Shown here piece by piece: positions 27,954 to 39,086 of a stretch of 64,000 nucleotides of DNA. The stretch spans positions 1 to 64,000 of the forward strand of contig JAJZVO010000016.1 in NCBI GenBank assembly GCA_021845665.1. Direction: 5' to 3'. A program made the translations under genes and the position numbers. Position 1 is the stretch's first letter. Each line of letters opens with the position of its first letter. Below the pieces are notes generated by a model. That model was given only the letters and a program-made list of their open reading frames with translations. It was not told the origin of the DNA and searched no databases. The stretch comes from Bacteroidota bacterium (GTDB taxonomy: Bacteria > Bacteroidota > Ignavibacteria > Kryptoniales > JAKASW01).

Positions 27954-28660
27954 TGTCCGACGCAGCCCCTCGCGGGGACCGCAAACAGACTGGCCGATTA
28001 TTCGTTGTGGCCACCCCGGTGGGCAATCTTTCTGACATAACTTTCCGTGCGGTCGAAACCCTGAAAACCGTAGATTTTATCGCCGCGGAAGATACAAGGA
28101 CGAGTTCCATCCTTCTCAAACACTACTCGATATCTAAACCGATGGTGAGCTTTCATAGTCACAGTGCGACGACCAGGTCGAGGGAACTCGTCGACCGTTT
28201 GCTGCAGGGCGAGAGTGCCGCATTGATCACGGACGCGGGGACTCCTGGGATCTCTGATCCGGGATATACACTTGTGCGCGACGCGGTCGATGAGGGAGTG
28301 GACGTTATTCCAATCCCTGGTCCGACGGCGCTGGTTGCCGCGCTTTCCGCAAGCGGGTTGAGAATGGATCGATTTGTCTTTGAGGGATTCCTCCCGTTGA
28401 AGAAGGGAAGACAGAAGAAGCTTCAGCAGCTTTCATCGGAGAAGAGAACCGTCATCTTTTATGAGTCGCCCCATCGAATCGAGAAGACTCTTCGCGAATT
28501 GGCCGAGCATTTCGGCGAGCGGAAATGTGTCGTCGGTAGAGAGATTTCAAAAATTCATGAGAGCTTCTACAGAGGAACTTTCTCGGAGATTATTGATATG
28601 ATGGGTGAGGGAGAAAAGCGTGGAGAGTTCGTCGTGATCGTTGAGGGGTCTGAAGAGTGA
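27953..28660 (+). CDS. rsmI: 16S rRNA (cytidine(1402)-2'-O)-methyltransferase
   Basis: 235 residues of the tetrapyrrole-methylase fold. Signature motifs are LFVVATPVGNLSDITFRAVE, AAEDTRTSSILLKHY, LITDAGTPGISDPGY and PIPGPTALVAALSASG. RsmI methylates the ribose of C1402 in the ribosomal P site with S-adenosylmethionine. The GTG start overlaps the nadE stop by one base. A short basic extension (RGDRKQTGR) precedes the domain. Length is slightly below the E. coli protein, which carries an extra C-terminal tail. Confidence 0.9.
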   Translation: MSDAAPRGDRKQTGRLFVVATPVGNLSDITFRAVETLKTVDFIAAEDTRTSSILLKHYSISKPMVSFHSHSATTRSRELVDRLLQGESAALITDAGTPGISDPGYTLVRDAVDEGVDVIPIPGPTALVAALSASGLRMDRFVFEGFLPLKKGRQKKLQQLSSEKRTVIFYESPHRIEKTLRELAEHFGERKCVVGREISKIHESFYRGTFSEIIDMMGEGEKRGEFVVIVEGSEE

Positions 28661-29299
28661 GAAGTCTCATCCCGCCTTCTGTTGAGAAGTGGTTCAAAGG
28701 ACTGCTTGAGCCTATAGCCCGTTGGCTCGGGAAAAGAAACGCCAACCCAAACTGGTTCACGACACTCGGATTTCTTCTCAGCATTGTCTGTGCTCGCGAA
28801 ATCGCTTTAGGTCACCTCGTTCTTGGCGGTGTGTTTGTCTTTGTGAGCGGACTGTTCGATGTAATCGACGGCGCCGTCGCCCGTAAAACAGGGCGCGTCA
28901 CAAGGTTCGGAGCCGTATACGACTCCACGATGGACAGGTACTCCGAAGTCACTGTTTTTTTCGGACTTGGATTCTATCTAATTGGAAATCATTTCTACTG
29001 GACGTCGGTAGCTGCAGTATTTGCTATTGGCGGCTCAATCATGGTCAGCTACATTCGCGCGCGGGCTGAAACGCTCGGGTTCAAAGCAAACGTCGGTCTT
29101 GCCAGGCGACAGGAACGAGTCATCATCCTCGGACTGGGGCTGGTGCTCAACACGCTGGATCCTTTGCTCGACCGGCTGCTTCAGGGAGTGTTCGGGCAGG
29201 CGATCGGAAGAGGGGCATCCGGTCCGCCTTTGGCACTTGCGGTGTCCATAGTTTTGCTGGCCGTACTCACTAATCTAACGGCAATTCAGAGGTTATATT

Positions 29300-30694
<1,395 letters not shown>

Positions 30695-30700
30695 GAACGG

Positions 30701-31300
30701 ATGAAGGAAGAGGAACGCCGCAGAAGGGCCGAAGAGGACGCGATACTTGTCGGGCGAGCGATTGCGGGCGATGAAAAAGCTTTCAAGGCGCTCGCCAGAA
30801 GGTACAGAAATCCTGTCGCCCAAATCGTTTATAAGCTGATTAGAGATCGAAGCCAGATCGAAGATCTTACACAGGAGGTCTTCATTAAGGCATTTCAGCA
30901 TCTCGGCGATTTCGACTATCAGCACCAGTTCGCTTCGTGGCTATTCAAGATCACAAATAATCATTGCATAGATTATATCCGCAAAAAGCGCCTTCGTGTC
31001 TACTCAATTGATGAGAAAATCCGAACTGAAGAAGGGGAAATGGAGCATGAAATCCCCGATTCCACTTATGAGCCAGACCTCCACCTGCTCAGAGAGCAGA
31101 AATCGCGGCTGATACGCTCTGCGATCGACTCTTTGCCGAAGAAATACCGTGAGGTGATTATCTTAAGGCATCAGGATGAACTCAGTTATGAGGAAATCGC
31201 TGAGGAGACCGGCTTGCCCGTGAACACCATTAAGGTGCAGCTTTTCCGCGCGCGTGAAATGATGTATAAGTACCTCAAGGACAAAATCAGGCATTATTGA
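30701..31300 (+). CDS. ECF-type RNA polymerase sigma factor
   Basis: 199 residues. Region 2 shows FKALARRYRNPVAQIVYKLI and IEDLTQEVFIKAFQHL, with FASWLFKITNNHCIDYIRKK for -10 recognition. Region 4 is LPKKYREVIILRHQDELSYE and IAEETGLPVNTIKVQLFRAR, the helix-turn-helix for the -35 element. The N-terminus is rich in Glu and Arg. It starts six bp after inositol-phosphate synthase, with AGGAAC as ribosome site. No anti-sigma gene follows, unlike many ECF operons; the next gene encodes an exported beta protein. Confidence 0.88.
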   Translation: MKEEERRRRAEEDAILVGRAIAGDEKAFKALARRYRNPVAQIVYKLIRDRSQIEDLTQEVFIKAFQHLGDFDYQHQFASWLFKITNNHCIDYIRKKRLRVYSIDEKIRTEEGEMEHEIPDSTYEPDLHLLREQKSRLIRSAIDSLPKKYREVIILRHQDELSYEEIAEETGLPVNTIKVQLFRAREMMYKYLKDKIRHY

Positions 31301-31335
31301 AACCAAAATCCTGTGATGCCGTATTCCAAAGCAGT

Positions 31336-32166
31336 ATGAAAACCATTCTTGCGATTTTGCTTCTCTCCTCATCAGCGTTCGCGCAAAGGCACATTAGGAC
31401 GAGTGAAGACCTTGGAGGCGCGAAAAAGATTAGGGCCGAAATTAATCTGGGAGCGGTCAACCTCCATTTAGTCGCGGTCTCTGATCCTGCGAAGGCTTTT
31501 GAGCTCAACTACGCTTACCAGAACGACCAAAAAGTGCCGAAGCTCTTGTACGAAGTTAATGGTGCTGACGGCGTGTTCAACCTTTCGAACAAAAAAGATC
31601 ATAGTAACTTCCCATTTCTCGAATTTGACAAAGCTAAAGACTCAGTCGATTTAGGGCTGTCGACCGAAGTTCCCATATCGCTCCGCATGGCGTTCGGCGT
31701 CTGCGACGCAATGGTTGATCTCGGCGGGATGGAAATATCCGATGCGAATTTCTCGACCGGGGTCTGCAGTTTCGATCTCAATTTTTCCAAGCCAAACAAG
31801 ATTGAGTGCGATAATATCAGCGTTAAGACGGGGATCTCGAGCGTCACGGTCGAAAACCTTTCCAATGCCCGTGCTAAGTCCATAGAATTCAACGGCGGAC
31901 TGGGCTCCATCAAGATAAACTTCGGAGGAAAACTCGTCACCGATTGCGACGTGAGAGTGAAGACAGGGTTGGGATCTGTGGATATTGCGATTCCTTCAGA
32001 TATCAATACAACAATTACGACTCCCGAGAGCTTCCTGACTTCCGTAAATGTCGCAGGCTTCTACTCGCTGGGCGGTGGAGTGTATCGTTCAACCGAAAAG
32101 AAGGGACCACAGCTCAGGATTCACATCGAATCCGCGATGGGTGGCGTGAATATCAGGAGTTACTGA
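31336..32166 (+). CDS. Exported DUF4097/toast-rack-like adhesin-type protein
   Basis: 276 residues from the ATG that begins a clear signal peptide (MKTILAILLLSSSAFAQ). The ORF track extends it 13 codons to a TTG overlapping the sigma-factor stop. The mature part shows repeating short strands such as INLGAVNLHLVAV, FNGGLGSIKINFGGK and VKTGLGSVDIAIPSD, characteristic of the beta-helical or toast-rack fold of LiaF-related proteins and putative adhesins. It probably sits in the periplasm or on the surface. Coupling to the ECF sigma gene suggests an envelope-stress link, which is an inference. It converges on GH57 with a seven-bp overlap. Confidence 0.6.
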   Translation: MKTILAILLLSSSAFAQRHIRTSEDLGGAKKIRAEINLGAVNLHLVAVSDPAKAFELNYAYQNDQKVPKLLYEVNGADGVFNLSNKKDHSNFPFLEFDKAKDSVDLGLSTEVPISLRMAFGVCDAMVDLGGMEISDANFSTGVCSFDLNFSKPNKIECDNISVKTGISSVTVENLSNARAKSIEFNGGLGSIKINFGGKLVTDCDVRVKTGLGSVDIAIPSDINTTITTPESFLTSVNVAGFYSLGGGVYRSTEKKGPQLRIHIESAMGGVNIRSY

Positions 32167-34265
32167 AGGAGCGTAAACTTCGCTACCCCCTGGCGAGGAA
32201 GTGAGTCGACATGACTCTCACTGTCAAACATACTCACGGCAAGAGTCGCTTCAACTGACCTTATCTCACCGATCGAGAGTCGGACTTTCAGCGCTTCCCC
32301 GCGAACGTAGCTCAACGAGAAACTCTCTTCCCCCTTGGCACCCTCCACCTTGATAGCGAGATCACTTCCAACTTCGAGTGTCATTCTTGCAGGAGTAAAG
32401 AAATCGATGATGACTTTCTCTGAAGACAACGGCCTGGTTGTCTGAACCATCAGGTAAATGTAAGACTCGTCGTTGCCGAACCACAGACGCTTGATTTGCA
32501 TGCCCGTTTGCTGCATCGCTCCCGTCTGTTGTTCCTGTTCAACGTATCCTGCGTCCTTCCATTCGCCGGTTCCGGTAGCCTTACCCATTCCTGGAGTTAT
32601 CATGCCGAGCGGCTGCTTGTAGCTGAGTTGCTCCACTCTCCTCTTGATCGGGATTTCGAGGATAGCAGGCGGCTCAATTCCCATAATTTCATAAACCTGT
32701 TTTACATGATCACGGAACAGGTTGTCAAATTCAGATGCCTGCGCCGACTTGTGTTCGTCACCGTACCACCAGCACCAGTCGGAACCTTCGCAAATGGAAA
32801 TTTCTTTGAATGCCAGCGCTCGGGCTTTTGCGGATAGTTTGCCGGAATGCTTGTCGTATGCCTTTCGCGCGCCGCTCAGCAGGTCCCAGGCTTTGTTGTC
32901 CTCTTCTTGCCCGATCCAGATATTGAAATTGCCGTTGATCCATGAACCCGGCTCGACATGACGAATCGAGTTTTCCTTCTTTGTATCGATCTCCGAAGGT
33001 AGAACCGTCTTAAGTCTCCCCTCGTTCTCAAGCACGTAATAGAGAGTCCTAAGAAAGTCCTTCCCATCACTCTGGTAAAACTCCCACGCATTCTCGCCGT
33101 CGAGTATGACCGGGACTACGGCGGAACTCAGTCCGATTTCTCCGTATGAATGGATTATTGCCTCTCTAATCCCGAGCAGGCTGGAGACGAAATCGTGAGC
33201 AGCGTCGTCCGGAGACCAATGCGAATAAACGAATCCGATCTTGTCGGAAAGTGCATGATCCCTGAAGAACATCTTCACCGGTTTTGTGCCGCCGGAGTAG
33301 TTGTACGGGAAATACTTTTCCAGAAAGTCCTTAGACGACGGCTTTCCTGAACTGAGCAGGGACTTTTGTAGAATCGCTTCGTCAGTAGCCACCCATGAGA
33401 TGCCGCTCCGGGCGATAAGTCTTAAGGCTGCATCGCTAACCGACCCTTCGCTCGGCCACATGCCTTCAGGGCGGTGGCCGAAGATCTTCTTGCCGAAGTC
33501 GAGTGCCGACTCGATCTGGCGTTCCGCATCCTCAGGACGCTTGAACCCGGACGACGGCAACACTGCCGCCGGGTTTGCTGCGGTGGCTATTTCGGTGTCG
33601 CACAAAAGCGGAAGTATCGGATGGTAGAACGGTGAGACTGAAACCTCGATTTGCTTCCTCTTGATCGCCTTGACGTGGTGGGGAATAATCCTTGCCATGA
33701 TATCGAGATGCGCGGCGAGCAGCTTTTTCTTCTCTTCTTCCGTGAAACCCCTTTGTTTATCGAGGAAAAATCTGAATGGCTCGTCGTATTTTGAGTACTC
33801 TCCGACCCAAACCAGGTTCCACCACACCTGGAGATCGCGGAAATCTTCAGTCGTGAGGCGCCCCTTTGCGGCGTACAAATCGACATCATTTCTCACGGCG
33901 CCGCGTTTTGAAAAAAGTTCGGCGTAACGCGGGTATCGCCTTATCATCCGTTCGGGATTCGCCATGAAGAATGTCTTGAGAGCCGATATCTTCTCTTCCT
34001 CGGAGAAACTTGCCGGGTCTTTCATGGAGAGAAGGTAAGCCTCATCAGTCGCCTTCCCGCTCAGGTAGTCGCCGATTTGCTCGAGCAGGGATGGAGCGAA
34101 GTTGAATGTCTCTTTTATACCGGGGTAGTCGTCGAGAATCCTGACCATATCCCAGTAGTCCTTGATGCTGTGCATTCTTACCCACGGCATCAAGAAGGTT
34201 CCGTCGGTCTTATAATACGGCTGATGGTGGTGCCAGACGAAGAGAATATTAAGCGGTGTGGTCAA
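32160..34265 (-). CDS. GH57 glycoside hydrolase (amylopullulanase/glucanotransferase type)
   Basis: 701 residues without a signal peptide, so intracellular. FVWHHHQPYYKTDGTFLMPW is family-57 motif 1. GMWPSEGSVSDAALRLIA carries the expected catalytic Glu region, and VVPVILDGENAWEFYQSDGK the conserved Asp region. About 180 C-terminal residues (IKRLWFGNDESYIYLMVQTT) form a beta domain seen in relatives. Likely substrates are alpha-1,4/1,6-glucans such as glycogen. It shares four bases with rimO upstream, so the two are co-transcribed on the minus strand. Confidence 0.82.
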   Translation of the reverse strand: MTTPLNILFVWHHHQPYYKTDGTFLMPWVRMHSIKDYWDMVRILDDYPGIKETFNFAPSLLEQIGDYLSGKATDEAYLLSMKDPASFSEEEKISALKTFFMANPERMIRRYPRYAELFSKRGAVRNDVDLYAAKGRLTTEDFRDLQVWWNLVWVGEYSKYDEPFRFFLDKQRGFTEEEKKKLLAAHLDIMARIIPHHVKAIKRKQIEVSVSPFYHPILPLLCDTEIATAANPAAVLPSSGFKRPEDAERQIESALDFGKKIFGHRPEGMWPSEGSVSDAALRLIARSGISWVATDEAILQKSLLSSGKPSSKDFLEKYFPYNYSGGTKPVKMFFRDHALSDKIGFVYSHWSPDDAAHDFVSSLLGIREAIIHSYGEIGLSSAVVPVILDGENAWEFYQSDGKDFLRTLYYVLENEGRLKTVLPSEIDTKKENSIRHVEPGSWINGNFNIWIGQEEDNKAWDLLSGARKAYDKHSGKLSAKARALAFKEISICEGSDWCWWYGDEHKSAQASEFDNLFRDHVKQVYEIMGIEPPAILEIPIKRRVEQLSYKQPLGMITPGMGKATGTGEWKDAGYVEQEQQTGAMQQTGMQIKRLWFGNDESYIYLMVQTTRPLSSEKVIIDFFTPARMTLEVGSDLAIKVEGAKGEESFSLSYVRGEALKVRLSIGEIRSVEATLAVSMFDSESHVDSLPRQGVAKFTLLQ

Positions 34266-35557
34266 CTTCTGAAGATTGCGGTTCCGTAGAGATCGTGCTC
34301 AAATGTATCGTCGATCTGGACTTCTGCGAAGCTTCCGATCTCCAGCGGCTTTTCTGACGTTATTATTACTTCCGTGTCGATCTCAGGCGCATCGTGGCTT
34401 GTCCGTCCAACGTAATTGTCGCCATCCTTTGAGTCGACAATGACGATCTGCTTCCTGCCCACCTTTTTCTCGTTCAATTCGGTTATGACCTTCCTCTGCG
34501 CTTCCATTATCGCGGCCTGCCGTCTCTCTTTCTCTTCCTGGGGGACCGGATCGCTGAGTATCGCGGCCGTCGTGCCGTCTTCTACCGAGTAGGTGAATAC
34601 GCCGAGCCTGTCGAACCTGAACTCTTCGACGAACTGCATAAGCTCTTCGAACTCTTTTTCTCCTTCACCTGGATAGCCGACGATGAGGGTCGTGCGGATA
34701 GCTATTCCGGGGACCTTGTCCCTGATGCTTCGAAGGAGTTCTTCCAGCTTGCGCCTGGAAATTCCGCGGCGCATGGATTTCAGAAGCTTGTCCGAGATAT
34801 GTTGGATCGGGATGTCGATGTACTTCACTATCTTTCGGCTCTCGCACATTGCATCGAGCAGCTCTTCGGGGAATTTCGCCGGATAGGCATACATCAGGCG
34901 GACCCATTCTATCCCTGGTACCTCGCCGAGCTTCCGCATCAATGTGTGGATCTCACGGCTGCCGTATATGTCCAGGCCGTAATAGGTCGTGTCCTGACCA
35001 ACGACGATGAGCTCTTTCACCCCCTTGTTGGCAAGAAGTTCGGTTTCCCGGATGATTTCCTCGACAGGCTTCGACACATGCTTTCCTCGCATGAGCGGGA
35101 TGGCGCAGAAGGAGCAGGGGTTGTCGCAGCCTTCTGAGATCTTGAGATAAGCGTAATGCGGGGGAGTTGTGAGAACCCGGTCGCCGATCATGTCGAATTT
35201 GTATTCGGCACCGAAATTCTGCAAAACGTTCTTGAGCTCAGATGTGCCGAAGAACGCGTCGACCTCATTCAGGCCCTCTTTGAGTTCTTTCCTGTACCGC
35301 TCGACAAGGCAGCCGGTGACGACCACTTTTTTTATCGTACCGGATTTCTTCTGTTCAGCGATTTGAAGTATGGTCTCTATTGACTCCTGCTTGGCTGCAT
35401 CGATGAACCCGCAGGTGTTTACGACGGCGACATCCGCTCCTTCGGGCGTGTCTGAAAGCGCGTAGCCGTTAGCCTTAAGTTGAGCGGCCAGCACCTCGCT
35501 GTCCACTTGGTTCTTCGGGCATCCCAGTGTGACTATATGGACTTTTTTCTGACTCAT
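34262..35557 (-). CDS. rimO: Ribosomal protein S12 (Asp) methylthiotransferase
   Basis: 431 residues from ATG (MSQKKVHIVTLGCPKNQVDS); a GTG six codons upstream is possible. The N-terminal methylthiotransferase domain has Cys in LGCPKNQVD, VVNTCGFIDAAKQES and VVTGCLVERY for the auxiliary cluster. The radical SAM core has ISEGCDNPCSFCAIPLMRG (C-x3-C-x2-C). The C-terminus is a TRAM domain (VGRTSHDAPEIDTEVI). RimO adds a methylthio group to a conserved aspartate of ribosomal protein S12. It is upstream of GH57 on the same strand with a four-bp overlap. Confidence 0.93.
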   Translation of the reverse strand: MSQKKVHIVTLGCPKNQVDSEVLAAQLKANGYALSDTPEGADVAVVNTCGFIDAAKQESIETILQIAEQKKSGTIKKVVVTGCLVERYRKELKEGLNEVDAFFGTSELKNVLQNFGAEYKFDMIGDRVLTTPPHYAYLKISEGCDNPCSFCAIPLMRGKHVSKPVEEIIRETELLANKGVKELIVVGQDTTYYGLDIYGSREIHTLMRKLGEVPGIEWVRLMYAYPAKFPEELLDAMCESRKIVKYIDIPIQHISDKLLKSMRRGISRRKLEELLRSIRDKVPGIAIRTTLIVGYPGEGEKEFEELMQFVEEFRFDRLGVFTYSVEDGTTAAILSDPVPQEEKERRQAAIMEAQRKVITELNEKKVGRKQIVIVDSKDGDNYVGRTSHDAPEIDTEVIITSEKPLEIGSFAEVQIDDTFEHDLYGTAIFRS

Positions 35558-35689
35558 GTTACAATTTACCAGCACGTCGCCTGGTATTCAACGTTGGAGA
35601 TTCGTAATGAGGCAGAGAGGAACTCAACACCCGGGAAATTGAATCTTCGACTCCCGACACTTATATTCTATCCACCAATCGTTATTATT

Positions 35690-35764
35690 GCTGAAGTAGC
35701 TCAGCGGTAGAGCAGCGGTTTCGTAAACCGCAGGTCGTGGGTTCAAATCCCACCTTCAGCTCCA
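35690..35764 (+). tRNA. tRNA-Thr (anticodon CGT)
   Basis: Cloverleaf read directly: acceptor GCTGAAG/CTTCAGC, D arm GCTC-AGCGGTA-GAGC, anticodon stem GCGGT/ACCGC around TTCGTAA, T arm GTGGG-TTCAAAT-CCCAC, discriminator T and encoded CCA. All stems pair perfectly. Anticodon CGT decodes ACG. It lies divergent from rimO. Confidence 0.95.
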
Positions 35765-35829
35765 AACCATCTTTGATCCCATGCTTGAAGCTGACACAGT
35801 GAGTGCGGGTAATTCGTAGCCGGAGTCTG

Positions 35830-36234
35830 TCACGAAGGGGGATTTATGGCGGCAGTTTCGTAATCCCGAATGACGAAGGTCAATCGGGACGTGGGTTTAT
35901 ATCCCACGATATGCAGGTGTCCAACTCCTGCACACGCGAGGGTGCAACCCGCTTTAGCCCAACCTATCGCACTACCCGACCCAGGCTTTCCGGACTCCAC
36001 TACGCCATCGGTAACCGTACTCGACCAGTTCAAGATTCCAAGTTCTGTCGGATTCGTTGTCATCGCGCTTTTGGCTGGAACAGACACGCCTGACTGGCCC
36101 ACCGTCGCCATTTCTGTTGGGGCCGTGTGATTCTGGAAAATTCCGATTGTGCCACCATAACCTTGCGCCCATTCTTGATCCATTGACGCGAGCAGCAGCG
36201 CTGACGCTATCCAGAATGTTCTTCTGCCTCTCAT
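35830..36234 (-). pseudogene. Truncated N-terminal fragment of a PorV/PorQ-like barrel paralogue
   Basis: 134-residue ORF with a signal-peptide-like start (FWIASALLLASMDQEWAQ). The segment VGQSGVSVPAKSAMTTNP then TELGI resembles the conserved start of the barrel genes just upstream (ANAMGGAGAALVSEN, FAATLNPAQVG). After about residue 75 the composition turns unlike a barrel and the ORF stops. It begins ten bp after the stop of the full-length paralogue on the same strand. I read it as the decayed third member of a tandem family; an independent short secreted protein is less likely. Confidence 0.45.
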
Positions 36235-36244
36235 CTCCGCAACC

Positions 36245-37552
36245 TCACCTCACCACCAGACCCAACGTTTCAAACGCCTCATTTTCGAACGGGCCGCCCG
36301 TACCCTTGCTGAAATCGAATTCGAGATTGAAGTGATCAAGCAAAAGTTCTGCGATCTTATCCTTCGCACTAAGCCAATGCATGAACAAGAGTGCCTTTAC
36401 GAGACCGTCAAGTCTCGCTCCCCAGCCGTAAGTCGTGTATGTCGGGAGTCCTGCTTCGGTGACCGAACCCTCTCTAAGGTAAATGAACTGTCCGAGTTCT
36501 ATCTGTGCCCCTTTCAGGACACCGATACCGCCCGCAGGCCTCGTGCTCGCGTAGTCGTCGAACGCTGTCGGCCTACCCGCGATGAGATTCCTGTAGATCT
36601 GAAAACCTCCGAGGCCTTTTCTGCGGGCATAATAGGTGTAGTAACTGGTGTCCGGCGTATTGGTATAAGGGTTAGTGCCAAATATCGAATCCAATGAAGT
36701 GTAAATAAGAGAAGCATCGGCTTCACGGAGGAATGTTAAGGATATCCACTTCCATTCCTGGTGTTGAACGCAAGCTTTCAGCCCCAACTCCACGTTCCAG
36801 CCGAGATCGGCTTGTTCCGGCATGCCCGCTTCGGAATAGTATGAGTGAGTTCCAAGGTTGCGCGCCGAGTATCCCAACGACAAATTAATCTCCGGCATTA
36901 GCTTACCGAATTTATACCTGCGATTGTTTCCGATCCTCGACACGATGCGCAGAATAGGTATGCGCAAAATCGTTCCTATATCATGCGAAGTTGTGTGGGA
37001 GTCAGCACTTGGAAAGGATTGGTAGGCGGAACTCATCGGATCTATGCTATAGCCTATCCCAAATGTCACAAGATACTTCAACCCAAGACCTGTCGTGATG
37101 GCGTTCAGGTAATCGGCACGCGGAGGTGAGCTTTCCCCCACATCGACAAGCGTATACCGCAAATTGGCATATCCTATTCCAAAGGCTGCTTGAAAGGGGA
37201 GGCCTTTCCAAAACCGGTTCAGAGGGAACCCAAAGCTCATCGCAGCGGCCCTCGTCATGCTCGTAACATACCAGAGATCATAGAATCCACTCCCAACGTA
37301 GGGGCGGGGCAGGCTGAAGCCCGGGACAATTCCGATGCTCATGGTTCCCCTCAAGCCGGACAAGCCTACCTGGGCAGGATTCAAAGTTGCCGCGAAGGGG
37401 TTTTCAGAGACAAGGGCTGCTCCCGCTCCTCCCATGGCATTTGCCTCCGCCGAGAGCGGGAAACTAAGCTCAGGATAAAACTGCGCCTCGCTTCGTGCCG
37501 CAATCGCAAATGTTATAATAAGAACTACCTTCCTTTTGTATCCCATCATCAT
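36245..37552 (-). CDS. PorV/PorQ-family outer-membrane barrel protein (intact paralogue)
   Basis: 435 residues; signal peptide VVLIITFAIAARSEAQ, then LSAEANAMGGAGAALVSEN and FAATLNPAQVGLSG, the entry motif of FadL-like PorV/UPF0164 barrels. Repeated aromatic strands run through to the C-terminus, which ends FETLGLVVR. AGGAA precedes the ATG cluster. It shares the region YGWGARLDGLVKALLFM and the terminus with the disrupted gene upstream (37631-38836), which shows recent duplication. The ligand or partner is unknown. As the only intact copy of three, it is the one likely to function. Confidence 0.7.
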   Translation of the reverse strand: MMMGYKRKVVLIITFAIAARSEAQFYPELSFPLSAEANAMGGAGAALVSENPFAATLNPAQVGLSGLRGTMSIGIVPGFSLPRPYVGSGFYDLWYVTSMTRAAAMSFGFPLNRFWKGLPFQAAFGIGYANLRYTLVDVGESSPPRADYLNAITTGLGLKYLVTFGIGYSIDPMSSAYQSFPSADSHTTSHDIGTILRIPILRIVSRIGNNRRYKFGKLMPEINLSLGYSARNLGTHSYYSEAGMPEQADLGWNVELGLKACVQHQEWKWISLTFLREADASLIYTSLDSIFGTNPYTNTPDTSYYTYYARRKGLGGFQIYRNLIAGRPTAFDDYASTRPAGGIGVLKGAQIELGQFIYLREGSVTEAGLPTYTTYGWGARLDGLVKALLFMHWLSAKDKIAELLLDHFNLEFDFSKGTGGPFENEAFETLGLVVR

Positions 37553-37630
37553 TTCCTCATTTCACTCAGCTTGGTGAAAGCCCCATCGGGGCGGCCTGTT
37601 GCATCTGCAAACCAGATGTATCACAAAGAA

Positions 37631-38836
37631 TCACCTCACCACCAGACCCATACTTTCGAACGTCTCGCCTCCAAAGTAAGCGGTATCATATACTCGGCTG
37701 AAATCATATTGAAGGTCGACATGATTCAGGAAAAAATCTGTGATGGGCGATCGCCGGCTCAATGTTTTCAGAAACGCGAGACTTTTAATTAATCCATCGA
37801 GTCTCAATCCCTACCCAAATGTCTTGTAGGTCTGAGGCCCAGCATAGTTGAATTCGCCGGTTCGGATGTACAGGAATTCACCGAGACCGATCTCGCCACC
37901 CTTGCTTATTGCCACACTTTGACTAGCGCCGCCTACAGCGAGGTTGCGCCATATCCCGAAATGGCCTAGCCCCTTCTGATACCACTCCAGATAATTCCAC
38001 GTTGTATCCGTGCCGCTTATCGCGGCGACGGTTGAATCGGTGTGGAAGGGAGATGCTCCGGCCTGCATTGACCAGGAAACGGAAAACCATTCCCAGTTAT
38101 GGCCCGCTACTTCAGACCTCAACCCGGCTTCAACGCTCCACCCTAGGCTAGCCTCGGTAAGCAAGGTCTCGTTCGAGTTGTAGCTTCCATAATCTCTCAA
38201 ATCATAACCGATGTTGAAATCCAGTCTAGGTCCCATTCCAGAGGTCTCCCGAAATGTTCTTTTCTTTTCATGGTCGACGATTGACATTATGGGTATCTGA
38301 AGCAATGTTCCGAAATCTTCAGCCGTGCGTTTGAACTGAAAGCCATAGAAAGGCATATAGTCAATCCACTTGAGAGTGTATCCCAGCCCTATTCTTATGA
38401 AGTAGTCGAGTCCTAATGCTGCAGATACACCTTTGAAGGTCCCTGTCTTTTTGGTAACTATGAGGGGGCCCCCAGAATACGGCAAATAGGTGAAGCTTAT
38501 GTTAGAATAGCCGATGCCGACACTTGTCTGGAAAGGTAGTTTGACCCCTATCCGGCTCAGGCTTGTTCCAGCGTTGACTGCGGAGAAGTTCAGGAAGCCG
38601 GTTAGATCCGTCGCTGCGTTTAACCTGCTGCCCAAACTGAACATTCCGAGCTGGGCCGGATTTGCAATCGTTGCGGTCGCGTTGTCGGATATGAAAGCTG
38701 TACCTACTCCACCCATGCCAAGCGATTGCGCGGATACGGTACTGCTCCATGGCGATCCTGCAAAAAAGTATTGTCCGTACGCTCTTGCAGTTAGGAGTAA
38801 GGTCGCGAGCGTGACTATTCGAATCGTGCTTTTCAT
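37631..38836 (-). pseudogene. PorV/PorQ-like barrel paralogue interrupted by an in-frame amber codon
   Basis: The ORF track ends this gene at TAG (37813-37811) after TYKTFG. Reading on in the same frame gives GLRLDGLIKSLAFLK and ends in FESMGLVVR before TGA at 37631. The intact neighbour has YGWGARLDGLVKALLFM and FETLGLVVR at the same places, so a Trp codon TGG has become TAG while 59 further codons remain open. The start is placed at MKSTIRIVTLATLLLTARAY, a signal peptide behind GGAG; the longer ORF adds 20 unsupported residues. Other genes here stop at TAG, so general recoding is unlikely. Options are a fresh nonsense mutation, a sequencing error or readthrough. Confidence 0.8.
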
Positions 38837-39086
38837 CTCTCCGTCCCTCAATAGATTCCAATTTGCAGTTGCCGATTTGGATCGCTCGTCCTTCATGAGG
38901 CCGCGTGCTTTTTGTATCAGTGGGACAGAGAATTTCCTTTCATCCGTATTCGAGATATCTTTCTGCGAATATTAGCCTGTTCAAGGAATAAGTCAATGCT
39001 CAAGATTGTCTTAGCGTTGCATCCACCGGCTTTGCGGGATAAATTGTAAGAAAAATTTCCACATAGATTCAAGCAGCAAGGTAAAG

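Noticed and set aside
37801-37820. General recoding of TAG as an explanation for the amber codon
   Set aside because: ispE, the GH38 gene and others in the window end at TAG without extended homologous frames, so genome-wide reassignment is unlikely.
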